A DNA stretch of 64,000 bases, from positions 2,133,263 through 2,197,262 of the forward strand of contig CAADRB010000011.1 in NCBI GenBank assembly GCA_900708905.1, given 5' to 3'. Below, piece after piece: positions 13,083 to 24,934 of this stretch. The DNA is from Hymenolepis diminuta. Its lineage: Eukaryota > Platyhelminthes > Cestoda > Cyclophyllidea > Hymenolepididae. Position 1 is the first letter of the stretch; the number at the start of each line of letters is the position of its first letter. The notes below the pieces were generated by a model. That model saw nothing but the letters and a program-made list of their open reading frames with translations. It made no database searches and was not told where the DNA came from. Position numbers and translations under genes: made by a program.

Positions 13083-15309
13083 CTGCGACGAAAAAATCTG
13101 ATATACTACTTCTTTATGCTATCAAATAATATTTCAGCAACAGATAAATTAGGGGGGAATTGTGCAATGGCCTTGAGATATTCCCAAGTCCACTTAAGAA
13201 AGATACTACCCTGCACAAAATTTGATTGGTTAGGGATGTGTGTACAACATATTGTGTGTGGCCAATGAGAGACCGGGGTATCAACCAATGGTCAATCGAT
13301 ACACGTGAAAAATAGCTGGGGCGGGCAAGTAGTAACAGGGATTACAAATCACTTGTACAAACAGAAAAATCAAATGAACGTATAAAATTTTATGACTCAC
13401 CGGGTCTTGAGAGCTGATCATTTGACGTTTTACAATAATCCATTTTTAATGGGCTAAAAATGTATTGCATAAGAACTGATAATTAAATTGATGGTTTATT
13501 AAATTACTTATTTTGAAAATCGTCAGTAAAATGTATTGGTTACTAATTTTAAGCAATTATGGAAGAAGTGAAATGATGAAAATATTTGGCATTATTTGGG
13601 AAGACATAATATATAATGGACTGTTGATTAAATATAAGTACGAATTGAACTACACAATTTAATAATAAATGGATAGATGTACGTAATTTATGAAAAGAGA
13701 CAAATTATACTTTTAAATTAATAAATCGGAACCGAATATCAAAATGATACTATTTTAAGGTTTTCAACATAGTTTATAAGAACAATTACCATTATAAGAA
13801 ATATCTTTAAGAAATAGTTAAAACTATAATTCATTTGAAATGGATGAAAAATATGTAATTGCATCTAATAAACTCGAGAGAATATTCGTAAACGTTTCAG
13901 TAGCCTACCGCACTATAGTTGATACACTTAAACATAGTCATGCCAAGGGGAAAAATTTTTTTGATATAACCTAAGAGTAATGTTTTTATTTATTGATATT
14001 AAATTATATTATATCGTGAAAAAATTTTGTTATTGCATTAAATGTACTTAATTTTAAGAAACTTTGGATAATAAATTTTAACTATTATATCATGTAAGGA
14101 CTGTTTTTATTAGCATTAATTATATCCATCTAGGGATTCAGACTCTTCTCTGTGACACCAGGCTTGATCTAATTTGATGCAATGCGAAGTGTATGCTAAT
14201 AAGATCGCAAATAATTGCCTAACTTTTCTTAAACTGTTAACGCTACTTTCGTTTGGATCTACCCGAGATTCTTACTGAATCTACGATCCACCCTTTAATC
14301 CAACTTGCTTTTCGATCTGTACTCTAATCTTGTTTCCGCATATATATTTATAATGTCTTATAGCCATTTTTCCTTTAACAATATTTATCTTTGGCTAACC
14401 TAGTGGTATTAAAGCTCGGAAAGGTTGTGAGAGATGTAACCCAACAAGTTTACTTTATCTTGGACTGAAAGTCTCTAAGCCACAAATTCTATTCCTTAAT
14501 ACTTACATGGTTCATTCAAAGAAATCTCTGTCTCAAGTGCACTGTCTCCAATTTTGATTTATGACAAAGATTTTTACAAATTTGAATTGGAAATTAGACT
14601 GGCTCTATTAATCGAACTTGGATTCTGAATCCTGAACTTCTATTCTATTCGACATGAATTTCTATTTTCTTTAGCATTACAATTTTATATTGCATCAAAT
14701 AATATTTTGTGGATTTTCGGCATTTGTTTAAACTTACCGATTTTTCTCTATTGTCAATTTTCCACCATATTAAGTTTTTTTACTGCTTAGAGTTTATTTC
14801 TACTTCACTATAGCATACATTTGAAGAGTGCTCACTTAATTGGTATTTAAGTATTTTTGAAGTAGTTTTCTCTTTTTCCGTCTCATTGACGATAAAAAAC
14901 TGAAGCATTTGATGGTAATCATTACTAGTAAGTTTCTCCATCAGCACAATCGGAAATTAGCATTTTTTAAGGAACGTCTTGCTGCTTTAAAATTTAGTTA
15001 AACCAAATCAACATTTTTGGAAGACTTTTTCAAGCACGTTTCAGAGATGGTGGGAAATTTGAATTTCATAGTCCCCTAAATTGGCCAAATTACATTTCCT
15101 TTTGAATTAATTCTCCATAATTCATAAAATGACGTCAATATTTGATAACAAAACGGCTTCACAGCCCGAAAAATAATTTTATATGGACAATATGTATTTT
15201 TTTAACAAATTTAACCAAATTTTAGTTATGGTTAATATTGTTTTTTAATTGTTTATAATTACTCAAGGTTCTGTGGAATATATGACTTAGCAAATAGCCA
15301 TCAGACAGA
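13083..15309. other. Interval between divergent SARM1-like and FKBP/TPR genes
   Basis: Should contain the 5' ends of both genes, or introns leading to more upstream exons. A 60-codon minus frame at 13106-13288 lies next to the SARM1 exon but has no splice-consistent link to it. No convincing promoter element, FK1 exon or SARM1 start exon could be identified. Confidence 0.5.
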
Positions 15310-15609
15310 ATGAGGGGTGTGTCTTCAAGGGTTGCCGAAGAATTTGACAATGTTATGGTTAAATGTGCCGTCACCGAACCTAAATGTGTTACTTTCGACC
15401 ACAATATAACTTTTTCCGTCGGTTATGGTAATGAATCAGGCATTCCAAAATTCATCGATGATGGCGTCATCGGCTTATCTCCAGGTTCTATCAAAGAAAT
15501 TACCATTTCCATAAATTCGTTAACTGCTGATGAAAAACAATTCCTTTGCCTCGAAAAAACTAAAGAGTCTTTTGCTACTTTTGTATTGGAGCTGCTACAA
15601 TTGCGAAAG
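15310..15609 (+). CDS. FKBP/TPR immunophilin-like gene, FK-domain exon
   Basis: First recognised exon of a plus-strand immunophilin-like gene. It reads MRGVSSRVAEEFDNVMVKCA, then FDHNITFSVGYGNESGIPKF, IDDGVIGLSPGSIKEI and FATFVLELLQLRK. The order F.VG.G...GIP....GI..L..G and the closing FVLEL strand match the second (FK2-type) FKBP domain of FKBP4/5-like co-chaperones. The loop after GSIKEITI is much shorter or different, and the Tyr/Phe-Gly motif before the last strand is absent, so prolyl isomerase activity is doubtful. Donor AAG-GTACGA at 15610 ends the exon in phase 0. An in-frame TAG lies a few codons before the ATG at 15310, so either this is the true start or an upstream exon joins at one of several AGs (ATCAG, GACAG). 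No FK1-type exon was found in the 2.2 kb upstream. Confidence 0.6.
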
Positions 15610-16600
15610 GTACGACAAATTAATGAGAAGTATTTTGATATACTTAGCTAAAAGAAGTTTGGGAGATGACAGAAAAGGAGAAAATTTCGTCTGCAAGGCA
15701 ATGCAAATGTCGGGGAAATAGTCATTTGCAGGTTTTTATCGAACTATTTAAATTCAAGCTTTCTTTCCTCATATAATCGTTTATAATTGTTTATTGTGGG
15801 CATCTGCATTTTAAATTTTGACGTATTATTTTGACTATGATGAAAAAGCACTTACATCCATGGGGTGGAAGATTAAATTTATAGATGTAACTATTATCAT
15901 GTTGTCCAAATCATATATTAGTGTTTTACGACTTTGTTCCTTTAATCTTTGCTTATTCTCTATTCCTACTCCTAATTGTTAATTATAGAATAACAGTGGA
16001 AAGTCTAAAATACAAAACACTATTGGAAGGATCTGAACAGGGAACAGTGAAGCGTTAGAGGAAAAATCGTGTAAAATTTTTTCGGAACATCAAAGAGCTT
16101 TACAATTTTGATCATCCATGCTCTGTTGTACGCTTTTGTTTCTCAAATATAATGCGCAAATTCATGTTCTAATGCTCCAATTTCCGGCTTCCAGGAATTT
16201 TTCCATGCTTTTGAGTTAATTTATGTTTGCGGTGTTCGAAGTTTTTTGTGCCAGTTTAGTAATTTGGATAGTTTGTCAGCCACACGAGAATTGCCTTTCT
16301 TTTAATAGCTAAGATATTTGTAAGATGACAAGAGCTATCCATTTAACAAGCTAATTAATGGAAAATATCTATTCAATGTTTTGATTTACGATCTAAGATT
16401 TAGAAGAATAGTCTTTTCTATACTAATACCAAATTCCTTAGAGTAACTTTGAAAGGGTTTTCAAACTCATAATTGGTATTATTTTTATATAAAAATATAT
16501 GTTTTTTTTATTCGATAACCGTATCTATCGGTACATATTTTGAGAAATTTTCAGTATTTAGATTATTAATAGTACTTTCCTACTTATTTCGTTTGAGTAG
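15610..16600. other. FKBP/TPR intron(s); likely hides one more exon
   Basis: Roughly 25-30 residues normally link the FK domain to TPR1 helix B and include TPR1 helix A (a GN..FK-type motif). They are absent from both neighbouring exons, so a phase-0 exon of about 80 bp is expected here. I searched by eye and found none with good acceptor, donor and frame. Confidence 0.45.
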
Positions 16601-16915
16601 GAAGGAAAGTATCCCCGCGCTTTGAGAGCCTACAAATTGGGCATTCAATGTCTTGAGGGGAGTGTTAGTGTTAAACCTGCCAAGGATGTTTCCATCAGCA
16701 GGATCGATCCAGATGCTCAGCAAATCTACTCCAATCTCCTTACAAATGCCGCTCTTTGTCTCCTTAAAATCGCCTCGCATCCTGAAAAGCCCGCTACAAT
16801 ATCCACTGGAAAGCCAGTAAGCACTGAGAAGCTGATGCGACATTGCATAAATCTATGTGAAAAGGCCTTGGAACTTGATCAGAATAATGCTAAAGCTCTC
16901 TACCGAATGGCACAG
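16601..16915 (+). CDS. FKBP/TPR immunophilin-like gene, TPR exon 1
   Basis: Exon of 105 codons, phase 0 at both ends, acceptor TTTGAGTAG and donor GTTAGT. It begins EGKYPRALRAYKLGIQCLEG (helix B of TPR1, of the type FK.GKY..A...Y), continues IYSNLLTNAALCLLKIASHP (TPR2 helix A, where the Asn of N-AA-C is the usual carboxylate-clamp residue) and ends LCEKALELDQNNAKALYRMA (TPR3 entry, with the clamp Lys/Arg of K-ALYR). TPR domains of this kind bind the C-terminal EEVD tail of Hsp90/Hsp70. The loop between the two helices of TPR2 is long (SHPEKPATISTGKPVSTEK). TPR1 helix A, expected just before EGKY, is in neither this exon nor the 15310-15609 exon. Confidence 0.85.
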
Positions 16916-17337
16916 GTTAGTTCCTTGTATGATATTCAAATCTGTTTCCGGTAGTTACTGAATTTAGGCCCAGCATCTTGAATTATTTCATTCATTTTAC
17001 AGCATTAGCAGTTGGACTTCCGTAATTTTTCGAAATTCACAAATCCGTAGTAACGTTCTTTCTATAGTTCTTGGTAGTCCGTAGAAAGATTAAACTAGCT
17101 GTGCAGTTAACTTTTTACCCTTCTTACTGAATCTGCATTTCCGTCTAAAGATTTTTCTTTTAATCAAGCCTTGGATAAAATTTGATCGAGGAATTTACAC
17201 AATCGGAAAAATACTAACCATAGAGTAAAAGAAAATTTATAGAATGCTGTTGTACGTAATAAGTCAATTTGGCGAGTAAGGTTTGCACTTGTTAGTAAAA
17301 ATCAATTTTAGTGGTTTATGACTAACATCTTTTTCAG
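16916..17337. other. FKBP/TPR intron between the two TPR exons
   Basis: 422 bp, GTTAGT...TTTTTCAG, with nothing else recognised. Confidence 0.8.
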
Positions 17338-17556
17338 GCCCATGCTCAAACAAAAAGCTACGAATATGCAAGTTTAATTGGCCAAAAAGCAGTTGCAGTT
17401 CTCAAGTCCAAGGGTTTGAACCCAGCGGCTGTTGAAATATCGATATCGACCTGGGAGGAGGCCCGACGTGCGGCCAAACGCGAGGAATATGAGCACGTTC
17501 ATTCTGCATTTCTTACTCGTGCCATTGAGTTGAGAAAACAGGGTCGGCTATTTGCA
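17338..17556 (+). CDS. FKBP/TPR immunophilin-like gene, TPR exon 2
   Basis: Exon of 73 codons, acceptor CATCTTTTTCAG, donor GTATGT, phase 0 at both ends. It continues the TPR directly: ALYRMAQ from the previous exon joins AHAQTKSYEYASLIGQKAVA here. It then reads GLNPAAVEISISTWEEARRA and ends EHVHSAFLTRAIELRKQGRL-FA, a charged helix typical of the capping helix after TPR3. The frame read through the donor stays open for only about 25 codons of low-quality sequence before a stop, which supports splicing. Together with the previous exon it makes a three-repeat TPR unit of normal size. Confidence 0.85.
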
Positions 17557-18344
17557 GTATGTTTCTATTTATATATAATTCTTTATATCGAGCATTCTGA
17601 ACATTTGGAGTTAGAATATGAAGGTTTTAACTGATAATTTTTTCTAACATTTTAGAAGGATGGTCTATGGTCTATGAAATTTCATTGCTAAGTATCTGCA
17701 GTATATATTAAGATTGAAGGAGTAAAAGTGGAGAATAATAGTTAGGTACCAAAAAGCGATCTTTCAGAAGTCTGGATTCAAGTTTTGTATGCTTAAAGTG
17801 ACGATGACAACTGTTAAACCTTTTAAAATAAAACTTTTCGTTAATGATTGTATTCGGCAGTGCTTGCGGAATCTACTTTCGGAAGACTGATAATAAGTCT
17901 GACGCATTGACTAGCAAGCTAAATGCTTAAGTAAACTGTTGAGCGAATACCATCAATGAAAAATATCGATCGCTTCTTCCTGACTGGCCTTTAACGTGCC
18001 TGAGTGTTTGATATATTCCTGTTTCCTATTAATAGCTAGGTGTGAGAGATGGGAGATGGATAGCCGTTTGAAGCTGTTGGTGTGTTAGTTTAGGAATCGC
18101 TCCTTTTAAATGTTCTCCAGAATCTTATAGAGTGTATAGAAACGAAAACCATGCTCTTACCAAGCTTAGCAACTAAATAGACCAAGGGATCAAAAGATTT
18201 TAAGAACAGAGGCACAGTAAAGATAAATACTTTCGTAGGAAGGATGGTCTAAATAAGGATTTATCAAAGACGAGGCAAGACTGAATGAAAGCGTATAAAG
18301 AAATATGTAAAGGTGGACCAATAAAAATTAAAGGATACACAAGT

Positions 18345-18402
18345 TAGAGAAAGGGTCATGCTACGCTGGCTACTTCTAAAGCAGCATGGGTTCGATGTCT
18401 AT
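18345..18402 (+). repeat. tRNA-like SINE head relic
   Basis: GCAGCATGGGTTCGATGTC is close to the B-box consensus GGTTCGANTCC, and GGTCATGCTACGCTGGCTAC lies upstream in the place of the A box. It is too degenerate for a tRNA. Confidence 0.3.
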
Positions 18403-19487
18403 CTCTCTCGTGACCTCCGACTTGATAAGTGGAGTTGGACCGCTACTTCATCTTATTTGGTGGTTAACTGTTATTGTTGTACGACAAAATCTTTATCTAT
18501 GGGAAAACGTCTGAATAAATTGCTTCAAGTCATATAAAAGGCAGGAGTTGTTAACACGCCACATATCAGGATGGGTCTTTTAAAAAAAATTAAGGAGTAG
18601 AATATATTCCTCTGAGTTAAGAAGGGAAGAAGTAAAATTATTGAACTCCTTGAACCAAATCTCCCTACCTTTTCACTTTTATCTATTTACTTCCCATGAC
18701 AGGGGAATAGTAGAGACAGTTCCTCTGAGGTATTAAAGGGATCAAGAGGAATTCAGGACATTAGGGGATTGCCGGAGTTAATAATGAATATTTTTTCGGG
18801 TCTGAGTAACGATATAATGTCACTTCGTTTCATATGTATAATTCCATTCAAGTTTATTGTTCGCTGGTGTTTGGCTGCTAGGCTTTACACGGTTTGCGCC
18901 TGTTAGCTGGATAGCTAGCTGGCTCTCTTTCAAAGCGTTTTTTATTGTGTGTGAGTGCGTAATTATTAAAGGAGGGGGTGAGGGTAGGGGAAGAGGTAGA
19001 CTGGTTGTATAATCGTTTATGTTCCACTTTCTGTCGCCACGTTCGCCGCCCCTCAGATATATTTATTACTGTTACATGATCTCCCTTTAGGTCCGAAAAC
19101 ACGCATTCACACATATGTTTTCTGTTGCATTTTGGGCGAGATAATTTAAACAAAAGAATGAAAAAGTCTGATTTTCCAGTTGGTGCTAAGTAACAGTCCT
19201 TCCATTGTTAATTAACGAAATACAGTTGAATTTCAGAGAAAGTAATGTATTTCTTCTTATCAATTCCGCCTAGGTAGGGTTTCTCTGTCATTAAATAATC
19301 TCAAGATGAGTTTTTGAATTGTAAAAAACCCTACCTTATCTTGTTGTCTCTTCATAATCTCCCTGCTTTTCCCTCTTTCTTGCTTTCTACATGCATTTTC
19401 ACTGATGTTTGGAACGGTCCAGATCCAAAGAAAGCACGGTTTTCTAGGTATTCATAACCATAGGTCTCCCTCCTGTAATTTTAATAT

Positions 19488-19560
19488 CCATAGTGACTCA
19501 GCGGTTAGCATTCCTGGATCTCATTTAGTGGGCACGGGTTTAACTCCCAATCAGGTAGCT
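19488..19560 (+). repeat. tRNA-derived SINE head, best-preserved copy
   Basis: GTGACTCAGCGGTTAGCATT is a good A box with flanks (TRGYNNARNGG type). It is followed about 30 bases later by CACGGGTTTAACTCCCAATC, a B box with paired arm (GGG...CCC). The spacing suits a tRNA-like head, but the acceptor stem is missing. It lies about 380 bp before repeat-B copy 1, which may be the tail of the same composite element. Confidence 0.5.
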
Positions 19561-19867
19561 TATTTTGTGCATAGGTGGCTTGACCAGCACCGTGCATTTC
19601 TGCCAGGTCAGATGTCACGAGATCGATGCTCATCTGCGCAAATCAATTAACACGGATGGTCAACACGAGGAGTGGGAGAATTAGACTTTACCCCCACAGC
19701 GACTACAAGAAACTTCCCTCTACCCAAGTCAAATGCTGTCAGCACTTCTGTGTTGAGTTGGGACAATTTAAAAAAATTTTATCTGTGGTACGTGATCCTT
19801 GTTAGTGTTATCTTTGTACGATATGAAATGGTTCGTGTTTTCATCTCTTCTTTTCTTTATCCGAATA

Positions 19868-20260
19868 CTTTATTATTATTACCCATAGTAATACAAAAAA
19901 TACCATTCATGATTGAGGGAATCAACTGTAATTGGTTAACACAAATTTCAACAGAATTATAAAGGCAAAGGTGTCAAAAGATGATGAAAGGAAAGAGTTT
20001 TACTTCACTTGATTTTTGGAATCGGGGTTGTACAATATTTGTTTAATGGACAGCTCCCGTTTCACGGTTTCTTGATTAGTTCCTTGGATTGCAGCAGATG
20101 CTTGTCTACGATGTTAAGTGCTTATTGATCGGTTATTTTAATCACGACGGTCGGTCTTGTTACTTCAGTTCATTTTTCCTTCCAATGTTTGAGAAGGCAA
20201 ATTGATCTCACATAATATCCAACAACCTTTACAGTCTTAACATACCAGGCATGATTTAGC
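19868..20260 (+). repeat. Dispersed repeat family B, copy 1
   Basis: It starts TTATTATTATTACCCATAGT and carries TTTTTGGAATCGGGGTTGTA, then CCTTGGATTGCAGCAGATGC, TTGTCTACGATGTTAAGTGC and TTATTGATCGGTTATTTTAA, and ends near ACAGTCTTAACATACCAGG. Two further copies keep this order of blocks (36.24 and 40.79 kb), and a shorter one lies at 58.08 kb. All are on the plus strand. I do not recognise the family; no protein is encoded. Confidence 0.65.
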
Positions 20261-22929
20261 TAACAGTTTTGAACATTCATTAAATTGGAAATGCTCTGCG
20301 AATCATCCTTCAACATTCAAGGACATTTTATCTTGTTATTTTTTGAGGATGAGTTGATGAGTTAGAAAACGAGATTTTCTAATTAGACTTTGAAATAGTT
20401 GTTCTTTATTTATTATTAATGACTAAAACATAGGACTCAAAGATGGGGTAATGCTACTAACCAATAATCTTTGAACATAGCGCCCAAAAGAACTATTTTG
20501 CTTTAAATCCTCTCTTGAAATAGGGACTTTGAAACATGAAGACGTGGTGCGATAAATAGTAATTATTAAATAAAACACAAATAACGTGATGGATCCAGAA
20601 TTCAATTAATTTTTTTCACTTCTATTTGATTCACCTTTGTGTGCCTTTTCGGACTATTTTTCTTCATTTATACTGTTCTCCATGATCAGCATTGTTCCAT
20701 CTTATTTCCGAGTCATGAGTAATTATTAAAATTGCTACTTATCTGCCTTAATATTTTTTAAATCTTCATAATGCCCTTCTACTTGAAAGGACTTCTCTCT
20801 TGTATCTTTTTGTACATACTTTAGTAGCACATCCTATTTGTATTGCAGGAAGCGTGGCGTAAATAGATCTTTATCAAGGTACATAATATAGATGGGGCAA
20901 GTTAATATGAAAAAGTATTGATTCCATAAGATGTGCGAAAGATGAAAATAAGAACCAAGAAACGTAGAGTATACATGGTGAGAAGTAGCAGCCATTTTGC
21001 CCCATATCCATAAACCTCCCACCAAAAAGATGCCAGGACCGATGATTATATCGCCTGGTCTAGCAAATAATATACTGGGCTACCAGTTCGGCTTCTCCAT
21101 TGCTACGCTCCTCGTGCAGGCATGTGTGTTCCTCTGTGGTCCAGTAGGGTTGCGAGCCCACCTTTTACACTTGTGGCTTGTAATATCTCACCTTAAAGAC
21201 GCGCCAATAATTACTGAATGTTTAGCTCGAATCGATTGAGGAAATAATAAATTTCAACTTAATTTGCGCTTTGAACACTAATTTGTGTTATGTCCTAGAG
21301 CACTGATGTCAAAACCGATAGTCACACAGAGTTTGGGTCATTTCTGTTGGAATGGGGAGAAGTGTGGAACGTAGAGCCACTTAATGGTTAATGTATAGGA
21401 AAGGGAAAGAGAGGACTTAAGGTACGACGTTTTTAAGTAAACACAAAAAATCGTAGACACAATTTATATCCATAATACTGAAACTTCAAAACAACTTCGA
21501 TGATGTATCAGAGGCAAGTTGTGAATGGTTGCCTATCTTAAGAGAAGAGAAAAGAGATTGAAAAAAAAATCAATGAAATAGAAATTGATACCTGTCTTTA
21601 TTCATTTTGCTCATTTCAAAGTTTTTCTTAGAAAAAAGGTCTTAAGTCGGTTGGTACATCTTATTTACCCTTCCGTTGAATTTCTAACTTTTAAATCTCT
21701 TTTGAACCTCATTTCTCTCACCTCATTAAAAGGTCAACGCCCGCACGGAGAGTGTAAAAAGTCCTCCCCCTCAATGAGTGAATTTTGGGACCTAATTGAG
21801 GCAGAACATTCCTCACAGTTTGAAATTTAGCTTTATTTTACTTTACATTATCTAATCGAACGTAAATCAAATCTAATATTGTGACATAACAACTCATGAA
21901 ATATACGGTAGCTTTTACTTAGGGAGACGAAGGACGAAGACTTGTAGCTCAAATAACAGTTCCCTTCTTCCCTTATTTAAGAAATTATAGCTTTTATTAG
22001 GTCATTGAATTGATTAACTACCTGATTAGTTAGTAATATATTAGTAAAGAAGCTTCATTCTATAAAATCGAGCGCCAGAGGAGTGAATTTCACTCAGGTA
22101 ATTTTCGTTAATTCTGTTTATGTATCGACTATATTCGGTTCTGCTCCCTTTAAAAATCCGCGGTCTTGGAATTGACATATATAGCTATTGACCGAATCAA
22201 TAGATGCGCCCCTCGATTTCCTTACACAAATTTGTTCTGCCGCCAATTCGACCACCAATTAACTTTCACATTTTCTACTATTGGTGATTGATGTATGCAG
22301 GAGTGTGGTCTAGACAAGTAAAAAATGGTAGATGTAACTTTGACATTTGCATTTTCGTTGTGATAGTTTTGATTAAGGGAAAGTGATTTCATTTGTGATT
22401 ATCTACGAACGATTGTTTAAGGAACAAGCCTTGAGCCCTTATCACGCTATGTCAATGAAGGTGAAATCCTTTAAACGTATGCAGTTTGAGATATATGATT
22501 TGTTTTGTCACTAAAAATATCGAAATTTTTTAAAAATATGTGAGTCACAATATGTCTTCTAATGTTTCCAGAACTGAGAAGAAACATATTTTGCGGCATT
22601 GGGACTCGCAATTCCTGTCTGCCGTGAGGTTCACAGTATCAATCTTCCAACCGAAAGCCTGGGATAGATGAGACCTATTTCTGAGCTGCTTGACTACCAG
22701 GTTCAGGTACCCAATGTAGAAAGCGGAAGAGAGGCTGAATATATACTGCAAATACAAGTGTCGAATTGTGCTGCGGAAATCAGTTAGTTACAGTTTTATA
22801 ATTTTATTATCAGACCTCACCTTGAGCTAACTGAACTCTGCGAGCTCCGCTAAAATAATGTAAATTACACGTGATCACATAGGGTCACGCCGCCTTCTCG
22901 GCCTTTAAATGTGAAAATGAACTTAAATT

Positions 22930-23960
22930 ATTAAGTTTTAAGAATTTGATCAGTAATCCAGCGGACGAATTATGAAATTTGAATTTTAGTACGTGAATGA
23001 GTGAACTGACCATTAAGTGACTATCTTACCCATAATCTGAAAATCGAATGAAGTAACTCTTGACGCTCTCTTTTCGATCCTCTCTCCTTATCTCTTATTG
23101 AACTTTAGTTGCTCGATTTCAGTCACGATGAATTGTAAAATTTATAATGTAACATAGAACTTCAATAGTAAGTCGACCCAGACGAAGGTCAGGTAGAGTG
23201 CAGTAAAATGGACAATGGAAGTGGTCTGTTGATTAGAGGATCCTCACCCACTAATTTGATGGGTTGGATCAATCTTAGAGATTTTGATACGAATTTATAC
23301 TTGAGCTTTCTCGCACCAACCTAACGCGGGCCTAAGTGGTTAATACACTACTGTAAGCAGTAGGATTAATTACCATTAATAATGGAAACTTGAATAAAAA
23401 TTTGTGATACGTTACATAATATCTTTCTTATAGTATGTACCGCCGGAATTATTTTCTCCGAATTATCACGTGAATTAAATAAGTATCCACGATATGCGCC
23501 AGTTTTGATATTATCAAACGAGAAAAAAGGAAAAAATGAAGCGATTGGGTGCATATAATAATCGTGAACAAAAAAAGCGAGACAGGATCTATAGTCCATA
23601 CAATTCGTAGGCAATTGGCTAACAATTACTTCCTTTATTTACCATTGTCGTCTTATCCTCAGATCACTATGAAATTCGCCTGACTACATCAGTCATTTCT
23701 AACCTAACTTTCATTTATGAAAATTACATGATTTTTAGGTGCTAAGCAGTATTTTTAAATGATGTCTTGTTAAATTAACGTCTGTTTTCCACCGGTTATA
23801 TTTAATGACCTCAATTTAGGTAGGCTATTTGTTACTATTCCATAATTGTAACAGAGATAGGAATAGTAAATCACAGACCTATACTTGTATCTGTAGAGTA
23901 TACCCATTAAATTTCTCTACCGATTTATAATTTTGGGCATCTTGAAGTTGGTCGATTGGA
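22930..23960 (+). repeat. Dispersed repeat family D, copy 1
   Basis: Shared blocks with the next copy: ATGAAATTTGAATTTTAGTA, CATAATCTGAAAATCGAATG, TCTTTTCGATCCTCTCTCCT, ATCCACGATATGCGCCAG, GAGACAGGATCTATAGTCCA, CAATTCGTAGGC and TCTGTAGAGTATACCCATTA. The unit is about 1 kb, non-coding and of unknown family. Confidence 0.5.
23322..23375 (+). repeat. tRNA-like SINE head relic
   Basis: GGGCCTAAGTGGTTAATACA resembles an A box; the anticodon-arm-like CTACTGTAAGCAGTAG follows, then a degenerate B box. It lies inside a repeat-D copy. Confidence 0.3.
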
Positions 23961-24934
23961 ATGTGAGATGGATTTTAGGCTTTCTCAGACTTGATACCTG
24001 ATTTACGCCTAAGTTCCATTTCCTTGGTATTGCCATTTTCGTCCCCATATTCAATCAGCAAAACAATGGCATTTCAATATCGGATCAGGTTGATTGATTA
24101 ATCAATAAATCGGACTTCATCGAAGAAATTTTATCTAATCTCATGGTTTCTGAACAATATTTGGAGATGATTTGCTATTCGTTTGCTAGTGAAGAACTGA
24201 AATATAAGCGAATAAATAATATTAATAAATATTAGTTCCAGTTATGATTATTTCATGAAGTGCTTTGATTTGCCTGACACTGCCGACATTCAGTTCGCGG
24301 TTGTTTTTGGGTTGGTCTAAGATCTATTTCTCCTTTTGCGATCTTGAGCCCTTTTATTTTGGGAAAAGTGTCTTCCTTTGAACCTGGTTTTAGACACCTA
24401 AATCCGCGTCAATTGTCAGTATTAAGGTTGTGATCTAGACAAAGAAGAAACAATATATTAGGGCTTGTATATACGCCACTTCACATCTAATAAATGGCCA
24501 AGATTATGGTTTTAATTTTCTACATATTAACTAGAGATCTATGCTACGTAAATTATAAGGACCAAACATAGTATTTTCTAACTCGGAATACGTAAATAGT
24601 TTTCTTAACATATTCCAAATGTGAACGGATTTTAGAACCACCATATATATTGTGGTGATTTCTGCATCTGATAGATTTTGAATCTATACTTTCCGGTTTC
24701 TTTTGGCCGTTAGTTCAGCACTTATAGAGTCTAGCTCTATACCTATCTGTCAAATTTGATAAATCACGCTTTCATAACAATATGAAGTAAGTAAGATAAA
24801 GAGAACCGGTTTTTAGAAAAAATGCGAAATACCAAGTCCGTTGTATGGAGATTTTTCCAATCCCTATTTCGGACGAAGGTGTAGATTCTGACTAAAAGCT
24901 TACATTACAATCATAGGGATATGATGTCGTGGAC

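Noticed and set aside
13106..13288. 60-codon minus frame just upstream of the SARM1 Ser/Thr exon, with a WTWEYLKAIAQFPPN stretch
   Set aside because: It ends in a stop before the exon, is in no splice-consistent relation to it, and matches no family I know.
16580..16843. 87-codon minus frame
   Set aside because: Antisense shadow of the TPR exon at 16601-16915.
19490..19555. A functional tRNA gene
   Set aside because: A and B boxes are present, but acceptor and anticodon stems do not pair; this is a SINE-type head.
21723..21830. Plus-strand piece reading SMSEFWDLIEAEHSSQFEI inside the FKBP intron
   Set aside because: It looks a little protein-like, but splice phases do not fit the FKBP exons and there is no domain continuity with TPR or tail.
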